Below are positions 37,451 to 46,855 of a stretch of 64,000 bases of DNA, in pieces. The translations under genes were made by a program, and so were the position numbers. Source of the stretch: BS750m-G69 sp964441235 (lineage in GTDB: Bacteria > Fidelibacterota > UBA2242); contig CAYTUQ010000004.1 of assembly GCA_964441235.1 (NCBI GenBank), positions 1-64,000 on the forward strand, read 5' to 3'. Each line of letters opens with the position of its first letter. Within the stretch, counting starts at the first letter, position 1. The notes below the pieces were generated by a model that saw only the letters and a program-made list of their open reading frames with translations, had not been told where the DNA came from and made no database searches.

Positions 37451-38381
37451 CTATCCCTCTGATTTTTTTTGATGCTCTTAGCTTTGCTCCACGAGCTCTT
37501 GAATTGCTATTAATTTCTTCTCTTGATGGTATGATTGGTCGTTTTGTCAAAATTTCAAGTTGTGCTTTATGGTTGCATCGGCAGACAGGGAATTCAGGAG
37601 GGCAGATACAATTTATTGACTCACGTTTCATAAATTGTTTTACAATTCTGTCCTCTATAGAGTGATAAGAGATGACAACTAAACGTCCGTCTTCGTCTAA
37701 AATATCGAGTGATTGAGAAAGTCCTTTTTTTAGAGAGTCTATTTCTTTATTGACATAAATGCGAATTGCTTGAAATATTCTACTCAAGATTTTTACTGGG
37801 AATGGAGAGGAGATTGTATTAGTAATAATATTTGCTAGTTGCCTTGTTGTTTTTATTTGTTGAATTTTTCTTTCTTTATCTATGGCTTTTGCTATTAGAT
37901 TCGAGTGTTTTTCTTCGCCGTATTCCTTAAAAATTCGTTTAAGTGTAGATACCAACGCTGAGTTGACAAATGTTTCTGCATTTACGGGTGTTTCAGGAGA
38001 AAATCGCATATCCAGAGGTCCATCATGAGTAAAGGAAAAGCCACGATCCGGATTGTCTAATGCGAAAGATGATAAACCCAAATCCATAAAAATTCCATTT
38101 ACTCGTGTATATCCGATTCTATAACAGATGCGCTTTAGGTCTCCAAAATTGGAGTTAATTAATATGGATTTTTGTGATGTTTGAATATTTTTTTTACAAT
38201 AGTTAATTGCAGAATTATCTGCATCAATACCAATAAGAACTGCATTTGGTTTTAAACTTTTAGCAATGGCTTTAAAATGTCCGCCTGTTCCAAGAGTACA
38301 ATCTACATAAACCCCATCTTTTGTGTTTATTAGGTATTTAAGAGTTTTTTCAAGAAGTACAGGTTTGTGTATCGAAGTCAT
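37431..38381 (-). CDS. rsmH: 16S rRNA (cytosine(1402)-N(4))-methyltransferase RsmH
   Basis: The 316-aa enzyme has the opening HKPVLLEKTLKYL, the SAM site DCTLGTGGHFKAI, GIFMDLGLSSFALDNPDRGFS, and the late VVISYHSIEDRIVKQF motif, all diagnostic for RsmH/MraW. It methylates C1402 of 16S rRNA. It follows mraZ by 20 bp at the head of the dcw cluster. Confidence 0.97.
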   Translation of the reverse strand: MTSIHKPVLLEKTLKYLINTKDGVYVDCTLGTGGHFKAIAKSLKPNAVLIGIDADNSAINYCKKNIQTSQKSILINSNFGDLKRICYRIGYTRVNGIFMDLGLSSFALDNPDRGFSFTHDGPLDMRFSPETPVNAETFVNSALVSTLKRIFKEYGEEKHSNLIAKAIDKERKIQQIKTTRQLANIITNTISSPFPVKILSRIFQAIRIYVNKEIDSLKKGLSQSLDILDEDGRLVVISYHSIEDRIVKQFMKRESINCICPPEFPVCRCNHKAQLEILTKRPIIPSREEINSNSRARGAKLRASKKIRGIDEEGKN

Positions 38382-38401
38382 GAAATTAAATTCCTGTCCA
38401 A

Positions 38402-38881
38402 TTACAATATCTCACCGAGATCCTCAAAGTAATCATCATCAAGATTAATTTGAGATTCTTTATGTTTATCGAGTGTTTCAGGATCCCAAAATTCCATACA
38501 ATTTAATGTCCCGATAATAACCACATCTTTTTTAATTTTAGCATAGTCAAGCAATTGCTGTGATAGGAGAATTCTGCCCTGTTTATCGCATTTTAACCTT
38601 GTTGAGGCACGACTGAAAGCTCTTACAAAAGCCCTGTTTTTTTTCTTGAATTGGGAAAGTTTTAATAGTTTCTCTGCTAAAACATCCCATTCTATGAAAG
38701 GATAAGCAACAAGACAGGGATCAGAGCCTTTTGTGACCACAAAAACATAATCGGAATTATCAGTAAGCCAGCGACGGTATTTGGCTGGAATACTGAGTCT
38801 TCCTTTTTCGTCAAGTGTGTGTTTTGATTCGCCAGAGAAGGAGTTAATCATACATTTCCCGTCAGATTTTTGGGATTTCAT
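38402..38881 (-). CDS. mraZ: Transcriptional regulator MraZ
   Basis: The 159-aa protein has two AbrB-like MraZ repeats: HTLDEKGRLSIPAKYRRWL near the N-terminus and RLKCDKQGRILLSQQLLDYA in the second half. MraZ forms rings that bind the GTGGG repeats at its own promoter and controls the dcw operon. I use the ATG at 38881, which has GGGAG 8 bp before it; an ATG at 38851 would match the shorter family N-terminus. The region directly upstream holds the promoter. Confidence 0.95.
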   Translation of the reverse strand: MKSQKSDGKCMINSFSGESKHTLDEKGRLSIPAKYRRWLTDNSDYVFVVTKGSDPCLVAYPFIEWDVLAEKLLKLSQFKKKNRAFVRAFSRASTRLKCDKQGRILLSQQLLDYAKIKKDVVIIGTLNCMEFWDPETLDKHKESQINLDDDYFEDLGEIL

Positions 38882-38891
38882 GGGATTTTCT

Positions 38892-38936
38892 CCCACAACT
38901 ACCCACTATTATAGGACTTTCAGGACATTTTGTCAA
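38892..38936 (-). promoter_or_regulatory. dcw operon promoter with MraZ boxes
   Basis: On the minus strand TTGACA (38931-38936) and TATAAT (38908-38913) are both perfect sigma-70 hexamers with a 17-bp spacer. Just downstream, GTGGG occurs at 38902-38906 and 38892-38896, exactly 10 bp apart, matching the repeated TGGG boxes bound by MraZ. The boxes cover the expected transcription start, so binding should repress. Confidence 0.9.
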
Positions 38937-38986
38937 GAATTTTTTTGGGGAAATATGTTTTTTATGAAATATTTATTATTTGATAG

Positions 38987-39784
38987 CTAACGTCTTAGAA
39001 GACTTTGACGTCTAATGATACCATCTTTGGTTATTACGAGCCTTGTAGGAATGCCGTTTGCTCCAAGTTTTCCCAGATCTTTGCCATTCAAAGAAAGCGA
39101 AACTACTGAAGGTCTTCCAAGCCTTATATCATATTGTTTCAAGGCTGTCCATTCTCTTCTTATATTAGCAGGGAAAGTGGTTTCAGAAGTATCTTTGCTG
39201 TCAATTATTAATTTAATCCAGCAGGCATCTCGGGTCTTTAAAACTAGGGATAGATTTTTACCTGGTAAAGGGATACCTTGCTGAGCGTTTGGCTCTTTAT
39301 CAGTGATAAAAGCAGCAGAACTGGAATTGTTCTCTTGTAAAGTAATTTCAGATGATCCTACAGGAACTGAAGGAATATTTTTATTTTCCTCATCTATTAA
39401 AACCTGTTTGAGTATCATGATTAGAAAAACAACTATGAGGATAACTATTGTTAGGGGAGCGATATTTATTTTCTTTTTTGGGGCAGTAATGTTACCGTTT
39501 TTCTTTGTATTATTGATATATTCTTTTGCTGGAGAGGGGATTTGTGGGGTTGATTCCTTTTTTCCCATATATTTGTCGAAAGCATTCAGCACTTCTTTAG
39601 GATCCATTTCAACTTCAACAGCATAGGCTTTTAAAAATAGTCTTGTATATGCATAGGGAAGAGCTGAAAAATCTCCTGATTCAAATGCTTGAAGAAAATT
39701 CTTGTTTATTTTCGTTTTATTGGAAATCTGCTCAATGGTTATTCCAAGTGATTCCCGCTTCTTTTTTAACTCTTCATAAAACAT
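38987..39784 (-). CDS. rodZ: RodZ-like helix-turn-helix membrane protein
   Basis: The 265-aa protein has an N-terminal Cro-type helix-turn-helix (LKKKRESLGITIEQISNKTK, ALPYAYTRLFLKAYA), a linker, one membrane helix (about 109-128) and a C-terminal DUF4115-like beta domain (LSLVLKTRDACWIKLIID). This is the RodZ architecture, which links the MreB cytoskeleton to wall growth. It lies upstream of mraZ on the same strand but the strong mraZ promoter intervenes. Confidence 0.88.
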   Translation of the reverse strand: MFYEELKKKRESLGITIEQISNKTKINKNFLQAFESGDFSALPYAYTRLFLKAYAVEVEMDPKEVLNAFDKYMGKKESTPQIPSPAKEYINNTKKNGNITAPKKKINIAPLTIVILIVVFLIMILKQVLIDEENKNIPSVPVGSSEITLQENNSSSAAFITDKEPNAQQGIPLPGKNLSLVLKTRDACWIKLIIDSKDTSETTFPANIRREWTALKQYDIRLGRPSVVSLSLNGKDLGKLGANGIPTRLVITKDGIIRRQSLLRR

Positions 39785-39858
39785 GTTTATTACTCACTTT
39801 TTAATATTTATCTACAAGTGAAATATGACAAATAATAAGATTAATTTCAATATAAAGT

Positions 39859-40458
39859 TTAAAGGCATGAGTGCAATTCTTTTAGAATATGACTATAAAA
39901 TGCAGGTAATGGAAATCCCACTACATTGTAGAAACATCCTTCTATCTTTTTTACAAAGACTGCGCTAAAGTCCTGTATTGCATAGGAACCCGCTTTATCA
40001 TATGGGTTAAAATTGTCTACATAGTATTTTATCATTTCATTTGAGAGTTTCATAAATGTAACATCTGTCTGAACGCAATTTTTTAAGTAGCGGTTATTCG
40101 AAGAGTTCATAATACAGTAGCCGGTATAAACTCTGTGCGTTACTCCACTCAAGATATGAAGCATTTTTATTGCATTGTCTTTATCCCTTGGTTTTCCAAG
40201 GATGGTATTTCCTATTACGACAATTGTATCAGCACTAATTATCCATGAATTTTTATAAAAAGGTGCTACTATTTTTGCCTTGTTAATTGCATGGCCAATT
40301 ACTAACTGAGTTGGATTAGTGTTCTTGTTATTTTTTTCATGATAGTCTGATGAATGAATCTTGAAATCGATGTCAATGAGCTTCAGAATCTCAGCCCTAC
40401 GTGAAGATTTTGAAGCCAGTACTATTGGTTTACCGTACCAGTCGAAAAATTTTTTCAT
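39859..40458 (-). CDS. maf: Maf-family nucleoside triphosphate pyrophosphatase
   Basis: The 199-aa protein has the Maf opening PIVLASKSSRRAEIL, the ISADTIVVIG motif, LGKPRDKDNAIKML and DKAGSYAIQDFSAVFVKKIEG. These house-cleaning enzymes hydrolyse non-canonical or dTTP/UTP-type nucleotides. I use the ATG at 40458 because family members begin near this point; an upstream start at 40494 would add 12 residues. Confidence 0.93.
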   Translation of the reverse strand: MKKFFDWYGKPIVLASKSSRRAEILKLIDIDFKIHSSDYHEKNNKNTNPTQLVIGHAINKAKIVAPFYKNSWIISADTIVVIGNTILGKPRDKDNAIKMLHILSGVTHRVYTGYCIMNSSNNRYLKNCVQTDVTFMKLSNEMIKYYVDNFNPYDKAGSYAIQDFSAVFVKKIEGCFYNVVGFPLPAFYSHILKELHSCL

Positions 40459-40494
40459 TTGTAATACCTTTGCCACAAAGTCACTAAGACACAA

Positions 40495-40806
40495 AAAATT
40501 ATATTGTAAACTTCAAATATCAAATTTCAAATATCAAATTATCCCAGAGATAATGCCATTTGGCAATAAAAATTGACCAAATGTCAATATCGTCACTTGT
40601 GCCATATGTCAATGAAAACAAAAACTTACGGATTTTGCTATTTGTTAAAATTTTGCTCATTGCTATATGTCACAATCTAAGGGACGCCCTCGGCGCAAAT
40701 TATCAATAATTAATAGACCCTGTACAGTCGCAAACTCCTTACAGGGCAGGCAATAGTCAATTATCAATTTAAAATTTAAAATTTAAAATTCGAAACTTGT
40801 AATAAT
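40495..40806. other. Low-complexity intergenic spacer
   Basis: No gene. The DNA consists of degenerate direct repeats such as CAAATATCAAATTTCAAATATCAAA, TTTGGCAATAAAAATTGACCAAATGTCAAT variants and AATTTAAAATTTAAAATT. Similar spacers occur at 16561-16672, 17894-18025, 45210-45265 and 58321-58470, suggesting a genome-wide habit. Confidence 0.5.
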
Positions 40807-43800
40807 CTATCCTGATTTGACCATTTTCCCAATAAAAGTGTCAGTTTGATTTGAGTCAATAGATTTTGCTTTTATTCTATATAGATATATTCCTCGAGAA
40901 ATATCATCTCCAAAATCATCTTTACCATCCCAGTGGATGAAATTAAAGCCCGGGTCTAATGGTTCGTGTAATTCAATCTCTCGAATTAATAGTCCACGAA
41001 TAGTAAAAATTGATATTTTGACTTTTCCCGACTGCGTTAGAAAAAATGTAATGTCTGTTTCATCATTGAATGGGTTTGGATAGTTTACAACCTTTTCCAA
41101 TTCAAGTTTTGTTGAGCCGGTTAATATAAATGTACAGCTTACAGATGATGAGTTGTTGGCATTATCCCAGGCTTTTACATAAATAGAATGTTCACCTGGC
41201 TCTATGTCAGGTAAAGGAATAAGTATAATTCCCGACGTATCGCTATTTGTATCGTAGGAAAATTCTTCAGTTAGTTGCATAGTCTGAGATTCATTGGAGT
41301 CAAACTGAAGTGTAATGTTATGTCCCAACTGGCCTGTTATATTAATTCCATGAGAATCCTGGATTTTTATCTCTAATGGAATATCAGGTGTAATAATATC
41401 AGTATCCTGGAAGTCCATGTTCTGAAAACCTATACTGATTTTAGGGCCTATTGTATCTAAAATAGATTCTGATCCAGCAAACTTCAGAGAATCATAAAAT
41501 CCACTGACTTCAACTCCACTTTCTACATCCCATGCATACAGATTTATCATTCCATATCCACCTTCGTAGTTCAAGTCTTTCGGAACGAAGAATTTTGTAG
41601 AAAAATTTTTGTCATTAATTTGGATAAATCCCTTGAACAAAATATCACCCGGTAAAGTGTATGATAGTGAATGGTTTTTTTTATTGCTGTCGATATAATT
41701 CCTTGTGACATGTCGCTCACTGTCGTAAACTTTTATAATACCTTCACCTGTTACAATTTCCGTTTGCCCTGTTACTGAAACATTTGAGAGTGCTTTTAAC
41801 GAGTCTGTCATTAGATTATTGAATTCTGCTTTTTGATAAGGTAATGCAAGATACAGAGCAGGGTCCCCAAAAAGGACATATTTTTCGTTATTAGGACTGC
41901 TGCCTGTGAGAGTATATTGAATAAGTGTTCCTATTCTAATTCGATTTATTTGGTTTTTAGAAAACCACTTTTGGAATATGGATTTTATAAATGCTGCGTT
42001 TGGACCTGCAGTTGTTGCTCGTGTAGCGGAGAAAGCTGCAATTCCTCCGTCATAAGGTTCATTGACAAGAGCCTCAGGCATACATGAACCGCTTATATTA
42101 TCAAATTGCCCCCAACTGCATGTTCCGGCTATCCAGAAAGGGAGTTTCATTCCAGTATTAATTTTTCCCAGATCTGTATCCACTAGCACATGTTCTTGAG
42201 TCCAGACAGTTGAACTGCCATGGCCTAAGTAATTGATAATTGTTGTTCCGCGTTCTAACTGTTTTAAAATTGCTTCTGTTGCAGCGGGCTTTTTAACTCC
42301 ATAGGTTGACGCATCTTGTACTTCAGGATATTCAAGAAGATATAATTTATTCAATGTGAATAACTTTGGAATATTATTGGCGATTGAAAGTTCGCTATCG
42401 TTAATATGTTCCGGTTCATTATTATTTGGGCGAACAGGGTCATCTGCTACTAATGTGATTCTATTTCGCCATGATCCATAAATTGGTTCCGTAACATATT
42501 TTCGTATTTTTTCGGCTGCATTTTGAGCCTCCTCTGCCGTACGGACTGTTATCCTTCCAATTGCCATATCCATAAATTTATCGGAACCGTTGAGATACAC
42601 AAATCTTGCATCGGTGGCATAAGAGCTAAAACCACCACCACTCTCAGGTTCCGGTGATACCTGGTAAGTCAAAATATAATTTCCCTCATCAGAATCGATT
42701 TCTCGGTAATCATATGTTCCATCACCAAAAAGAAGAACATATTGAAGAGTATCTTTCCAGTTTGTAGATACATATTTTAGGAAAGACCTTATGGCGTGAG
42801 GGTCGGGTATATTTGCATTGAATTCACGCAGTATCTGGTCTTGTAAAACTACAGTAGATGTTAGTCTATCTTCCTCACGAACATCAGTGGAATGTAGCTT
42901 AGCAATATCTTCTGCCGCTTCCTGGAACTCTTTAGTTGTTATGATAACGTATTTGGCACCACGCTCAGTTGTTCTAAGGCTATTCCAAGAAGGAGAATTT
43001 ATCAATTGTATGTTAACTGGAGATTTATACTTGTCTGGTGATGTTATAAAATAATGACTTCGTGATGATACATCATTATTTGAGCAAAACCTTAAACATG
43101 TGTCTTCAAAAGTTTCGGTATTTTGAATGTTAACGTTACTCCAATCTGTTATATCAAAGACAATAGGGTTATTATATTCTATATCGTTGAGTCGGTATTC
43201 CATCATCCCTGAACTATTAGGTCCCCAGAAATCCATTGATTTATTTGCCGGTTTTAATTCTTTTTGATAATTACATTCAATGTAATCCAGGTATGCCTGA
43301 GCTGATGATAGGGAAGATGTATAATCTATTCTAAATACATTAAGTCCTCGTACGAGAGTTTTAGAAAATGTTTCCAGTATGCTGTTGTAATTATTTGATG
43401 ACCAGCTATGTATTGAATTGTTCAAATGGAGATTGAAGGAGTGTTTAATGGAAGATGTACGTGCATTTGTAGCACCTTTGGTTCTGATTTTAATGCTTGC
43501 AGGATAGTCAGATTTATAATTGGGTAATTGAAAAAGAACTGAAATAGTACTCCCGGATTTTGAGAATTTCTCTCCATACCAGCGTTTTCCCGAATGAAGA
43601 AAATTATCTGCTTCGACTTCGTGACGGTCAACTTTTTCATATTCAGTAATTACGGTGGCGTGTTCAGAAGAGATATTGGGAAGTGCAGTCATTGATTTTG
43701 GTAAGGTGCCAGTAGAATTTGATATGAATAGCCAGTAATAATTTTCATAAGAGTAGCAATTTCGATTGAAATTTAATCTTCCATTTGAATCAGCATCAAC

Positions 43801-44730
43801 ACCGGAAGTTGATCTTCCCCAAAAGATAATAGAGTCGCCACTATTGAAGTATCCATCCTCACTTCCAATTATTTTTCTGGAGTTTTCTACAAGATTGTCT
43901 GGAACTTCTTTTCCTATCTGAGATGATAATTCTCTCCCACCTGTTGAATTTGAATAAAGATAAATTCTATTGATATTTATACTATCTCCACTAATTCCTG
44001 CAGATTGTAATTCCTCATAACTCACAGCATAAATACCATCTTCTTTTACAGTTATCTTAATCCATTGTCCTGGTGGGAATTGGATTGGTTTTTCAAGGGT
44101 TCTTATTCGAGGATGCTGCCATTTTGTTGCTGACTTACCATTTAAAAAAGACCTTTCAAAAAATCTTTCTTGGTACTGGTTTGGTTTTCTGGATTTTTGC
44201 CCGGGGAATTCTTTAATGAATTGAATGTGGATATCAGCTGATTTTAAAAGCGTAATTTCATTTGGATTTTTTCCTGCTTGAATTGGATAAATTTCCAGGA
44301 TTCCCGCTGAAATATCTCCTAAAAAACCAGTATTGGTGAACTGAATGATTTTTTTTTCTTTTAGAATAATATAATCTTTATCAGTTAAGGATTTTTCCAG
44401 TGTGATTTTTTCAGTAATCAAATTGGATATTGTAACGTTAGGTTTATCAGGAGTAGGTAATGCTATAGTCCATTGCCAATATGGTATAATTAGGTTATCA
44501 GAAATTTTAACAAATCGGGCATCGTTAATGTAGAAGATACTTTCGGAATTGGGATAATTTTCAGAGGATTTCCAGTTTAGTGATGACTCATTCTTAATAT
44601 GAAAAAAAATTCCATTATCTGTTTCTTCTATCAGATCATACTCAATTCCAAATATAGATGAGTAACCAACCAGAAGGAAGGTTAAGAGTAAAAATTTGTA
44701 TCCATTTAGTGAAAATGTTTTATGTTTCAT
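40807..44730 (-). CDS. porU: Type IX secretion sortase PorU-like C25 (gingipain-family) protease
   Basis: The 1307-aa product starts with a signal peptide (KFLLLTFLLVGYSSIFG). An N-terminal domain with GQWIKITVKEDGIYAVSYEEL is typical of PorU. The C25 catalytic core has His837 in NYLGHGSSTVW and Cys871 in AGTCSWGQF, spaced as in gingipains. The last 95 residues are a FlgD-like sorting domain (YPNPFNDET, WDGKDDFGD, GIYLYRI). PorU cleaves sorting domains off type IX cargo at the cell surface and attaches the cargo. I use the ATG at 44730 because it gives a proper signal peptide; a start 30 codons upstream does not. It could instead be a secreted C25 protease, but the N-terminal domain favours PorU. 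Confidence 0.85.
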   Translation of the reverse strand: MKHKTFSLNGYKFLLLTFLLVGYSSIFGIEYDLIEETDNGIFFHIKNESSLNWKSSENYPNSESIFYINDARFVKISDNLIIPYWQWTIALPTPDKPNVTISNLITEKITLEKSLTDKDYIILKEKKIIQFTNTGFLGDISAGILEIYPIQAGKNPNEITLLKSADIHIQFIKEFPGQKSRKPNQYQERFFERSFLNGKSATKWQHPRIRTLEKPIQFPPGQWIKITVKEDGIYAVSYEELQSAGISGDSININRIYLYSNSTGGRELSSQIGKEVPDNLVENSRKIIGSEDGYFNSGDSIIFWGRSTSGVDADSNGRLNFNRNCYSYENYYWLFISNSTGTLPKSMTALPNISSEHATVITEYEKVDRHEVEADNFLHSGKRWYGEKFSKSGSTISVLFQLPNYKSDYPASIKIRTKGATNARTSSIKHSFNLHLNNSIHSWSSNNYNSILETFSKTLVRGLNVFRIDYTSSLSSAQAYLDYIECNYQKELKPANKSMDFWGPNSSGMMEYRLNDIEYNNPIVFDITDWSNVNIQNTETFEDTCLRFCSNNDVSSRSHYFITSPDKYKSPVNIQLINSPSWNSLRTTERGAKYVIITTKEFQEAAEDIAKLHSTDVREEDRLTSTVVLQDQILREFNANIPDPHAIRSFLKYVSTNWKDTLQYVLLFGDGTYDYREIDSDEGNYILTYQVSPEPESGGGFSSYATDARFVYLNGSDKFMDMAIGRITVRTAEEAQNAAEKIRKYVTEPIYGSWRNRITLVADDPVRPNNNEPEHINDSELSIANNIPKLFTLNKLYLLEYPEVQDASTYGVKKPAATEAILKQLERGTTIINYLGHGSSTVWTQEHVLVDTDLGKINTGMKLPFWIAGTCSWGQFDNISGSCMPEALVNEPYDGGIAAFSATRATTAGPNAAFIKSIFQKWFSKNQINRIRIGTLIQYTLTGSSPNNEKYVLFGDPALYLALPYQKAEFNNLMTDSLKALSNVSVTGQTEIVTGEGIIKVYDSERHVTRNYIDSNKKNHSLSYTLPGDILFKGFIQINDKNFSTKFFVPKDLNYEGGYGMINLYAWDVESGVEVSGFYDSLKFAGSESILDTIGPKISIGFQNMDFQDTDIITPDIPLEIKIQDSHGINITGQLGHNITLQFDSNESQTMQLTEEFSYDTNSDTSGIILIPLPDIEPGEHSIYVKAWDNANNSSSVSCTFILTGSTKLELEKVVNYPNPFNDETDITFFLTQSGKVKISIFTIRGLLIREIELHEPLDPGFNFIHWDGKDDFGDDISRGIYLYRIKAKSIDSNQTDTFIGKMVKSG

Positions 44731-44859
44731 AGATTCAAGTGGCTGGAATTTACATTTGTAACTATTGAATTGCAATCCGTGATCACCTCTAACAAAATAA
44801 CTTTTTTGAAAGATTCTCATTAATCAATAATCAAGATACAAATTCCAAACAAACTGGCT

Positions 44860-45201
44860 TTACTTTGTTTTATTGATGATAGATGAGAGAATATTTTTCA
44901 ATTCACTTGCCTCTCTGTAAAATTCTCTGATCTCATTTTTAAAGTCCGGGTTAGCTGTCGCTATTAATTAAAACCAATGTAATGTTTCTTTAGCCTCTTT
45001 ACGAGAGATTTTTAAGTGGTAAATAAAATCTTTTTTACCTAAAGCGTCATTTGCTTCCCTGTAATTAGCTCCTACGGATCCTTCTGAACCAACAACTTGG
45101 CCTACTAATTTATTATTCATTGAATTGCGAGGTAATTTCTTGCATAAATAAATTACCGCTTTAGCAAATTCTGTCGTTCTTTTCTCTAAATCAAATTCCA
45201 T
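44860..45201 (-). pseudogene. Four-helix-bundle (23S rRNA IVS-type) protein gene with an in-frame stop
   Basis: The first 77 codons read as a four-helix-bundle protein of the S23/IVP type (RTTEFAKAVIYLCKKLP, SVGANYREANDAL, ISRKEAKETLHW). A TAA at 44968-44970 follows, but the same frame then continues LIATANPDFKNEIREF to a second TAA at 44860, exactly the missing fourth helix. One nonsense codon therefore splits the gene. The family's function is unknown; members occur both in rRNA intervening sequences and elsewhere. There is no rRNA here. Confidence 0.8.
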
Positions 45202-45333
45202 ATAATTCGGTTATTTTAATGATTATAACTTATTGGTTATTGTTATTTGGTTATTGTCATTTACTTCTTATCTGTATCTGTAAGAAGCCAGCGAGTTTTT
45301 CTTTACTCAAGATCAATTTACTGCAAGTTTAAT

Positions 45334-46854
45334 TTATTGCTCACTCAGCGTTTCTCTGTTAAATACTTGTGCTGAAAAAATCTTTATTTCGGTATCTTTA
45401 TCTTTCCAAGCATCTTTAGGCAATCCGGCTTTATAACAAGTATGTTCCAGAAATGTTTCTCTATCCCATCCGTATTCTGTTGCTACTTGTGGAAGGAGCA
45501 AGCCTTGATAAAATCCTCTTTTAATAATTATGCCGTGTTTTCCAACTTCTATAACTTTTGGGTCAGTAATTACTTCTGGGACTGTTAAAACAGAAACTTC
45601 GACGGTTATATCATCTAATTCACTTTTAGAAACCGGCGGGAATCTGGGGTCCTTTAATGCTGCTGATGTAGCAACTTCTATAACTGTTTCATACAACGGG
45701 TAAACAGGTAGAATGTATCCAATGCACCCTCGAAGTTGGTCATGTTCTTTTAGAGTTACAAAAGCTCCGCGCTTTTCTTTAAATTTGGTAGGGATATTTT
45801 TTAGTTTAGGTGGAGGTTGATTACTAACCACAGCTCTTACTGTATTTTCAGCAAGTTCAATAAGGTAAAGCTGTTCGTCTTTGTTCAGTTCGCCTTCAAA
45901 AAGTGATTGTGATTTCATATCTTTTTCCTTTGATTTTATGTTTTTATCATTGTAAAGAACGGCACCAAGATAGCCTACAACGCGGGATTTATCTCCTTGA
46001 GGAATATCACCACTATTGGCGTATTTAAGGACCTTTATGGAGTTTGCACCAGCCTTTTCGGCAGCTATCATCATTGCTGTGATCGGTGCCCCGCCACATG
46101 CTTCAAAATCCTTTGATGCTAAGCCATTATAGAACAATTTGGGATTTAATAATTTTAACCGGGAAATTAATCTGCTATCAATTTTTTTACAATCTGAATA
46201 TGAGTGATAATGAGAAAGATCGCTTGATGCAATTAATAAGACATTTTTCTTTGATGCGATTTCACCCAATCGTTGCCCTAATGACTGAATTACATTCCAG
46301 TCCATTGTTCCAATAACTATCGGTACTATAGGGATGTTTCCAAGGATAGTTTGCAGAAAAGGTAATTCCACTTCAAGGCTATGTTCACCTCTCTCAAAGG
46401 GTTTAAAGCTATGTCCCGTAGATGATAACCTGACAAATTTATCTTCGGTTTCACAGAGTGATGCAATTTTTTTGTCAACAGGCATTTTCCCCAGAGGTGT
46501 GCTATAAGAATTCCCTGAGTAAACCGATGCGAAAGGGAAATATTCTATATGAGAAGGGCCAAGAATTATTGCGGCATCATATCTGGCATTTTTAAGTTCC
46601 TTGAAGGCATAAGCAGCTACATGTGCGGAGTAAACATATCCTGCATGTGGAACGATAATTCCGATTGGTTTTGTGTTTAGTGATTTTTCTCCCGCCGATT
46701 CCAGATATTTGTTACATACTGAAGAAAGTTCTTGAGGGTTTTCTGGATAGAATCCACCTGCTGCGGTGGGAGGTCTATCCTGTGCTTTTGAAAAGCTGCC
46801 AAAGATTATGCAAAAAATAATGATTGGTTTTGATAATATTTGTGTTGTTAACAT
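45334..46854 (-). CDS. amrB: AmmeMemoRadiSam proteins B and A fused (Memo-AMMECR1)
   Basis: The 506-aa product has a signal peptide (MLTTQILSKPIIIFCIIFGSFSKAQ), a Memo-like domain of about 260 residues (RPPTAAGGFYPENP, IVPHAGYVYSAHVAAYAF, SSDLSHYHSY, GGAPITAMMIA) and an AMMECR1 domain in the last 180 residues (FVTLKEHDQLRGCIGYI, KDPRFPPVSKSEL). The two usually separate proteins A and B are fused. I choose ATG 46854, one base past the radical SAM stop. The reaction is unknown; family genes travel together. Confidence 0.93.
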   Translation of the reverse strand: MLTTQILSKPIIIFCIIFGSFSKAQDRPPTAAGGFYPENPQELSSVCNKYLESAGEKSLNTKPIGIIVPHAGYVYSAHVAAYAFKELKNARYDAAIILGPSHIEYFPFASVYSGNSYSTPLGKMPVDKKIASLCETEDKFVRLSSTGHSFKPFERGEHSLEVELPFLQTILGNIPIVPIVIGTMDWNVIQSLGQRLGEIASKKNVLLIASSDLSHYHSYSDCKKIDSRLISRLKLLNPKLFYNGLASKDFEACGGAPITAMMIAAEKAGANSIKVLKYANSGDIPQGDKSRVVGYLGAVLYNDKNIKSKEKDMKSQSLFEGELNKDEQLYLIELAENTVRAVVSNQPPPKLKNIPTKFKEKRGAFVTLKEHDQLRGCIGYILPVYPLYETVIEVATSAALKDPRFPPVSKSELDDITVEVSVLTVPEVITDPKVIEVGKHGIIIKRGFYQGLLLPQVATEYGWDRETFLEHTCYKAGLPKDAWKDKDTEIKIFSAQVFNRETLSEQ

Positions 46855-46855
46855 T

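Noticed and set aside
44860..45201. 23S rRNA intervening sequence
   Set aside because: The four-helix-bundle gene belongs to a family also found in such insertions, but no rRNA sequence flanks it.
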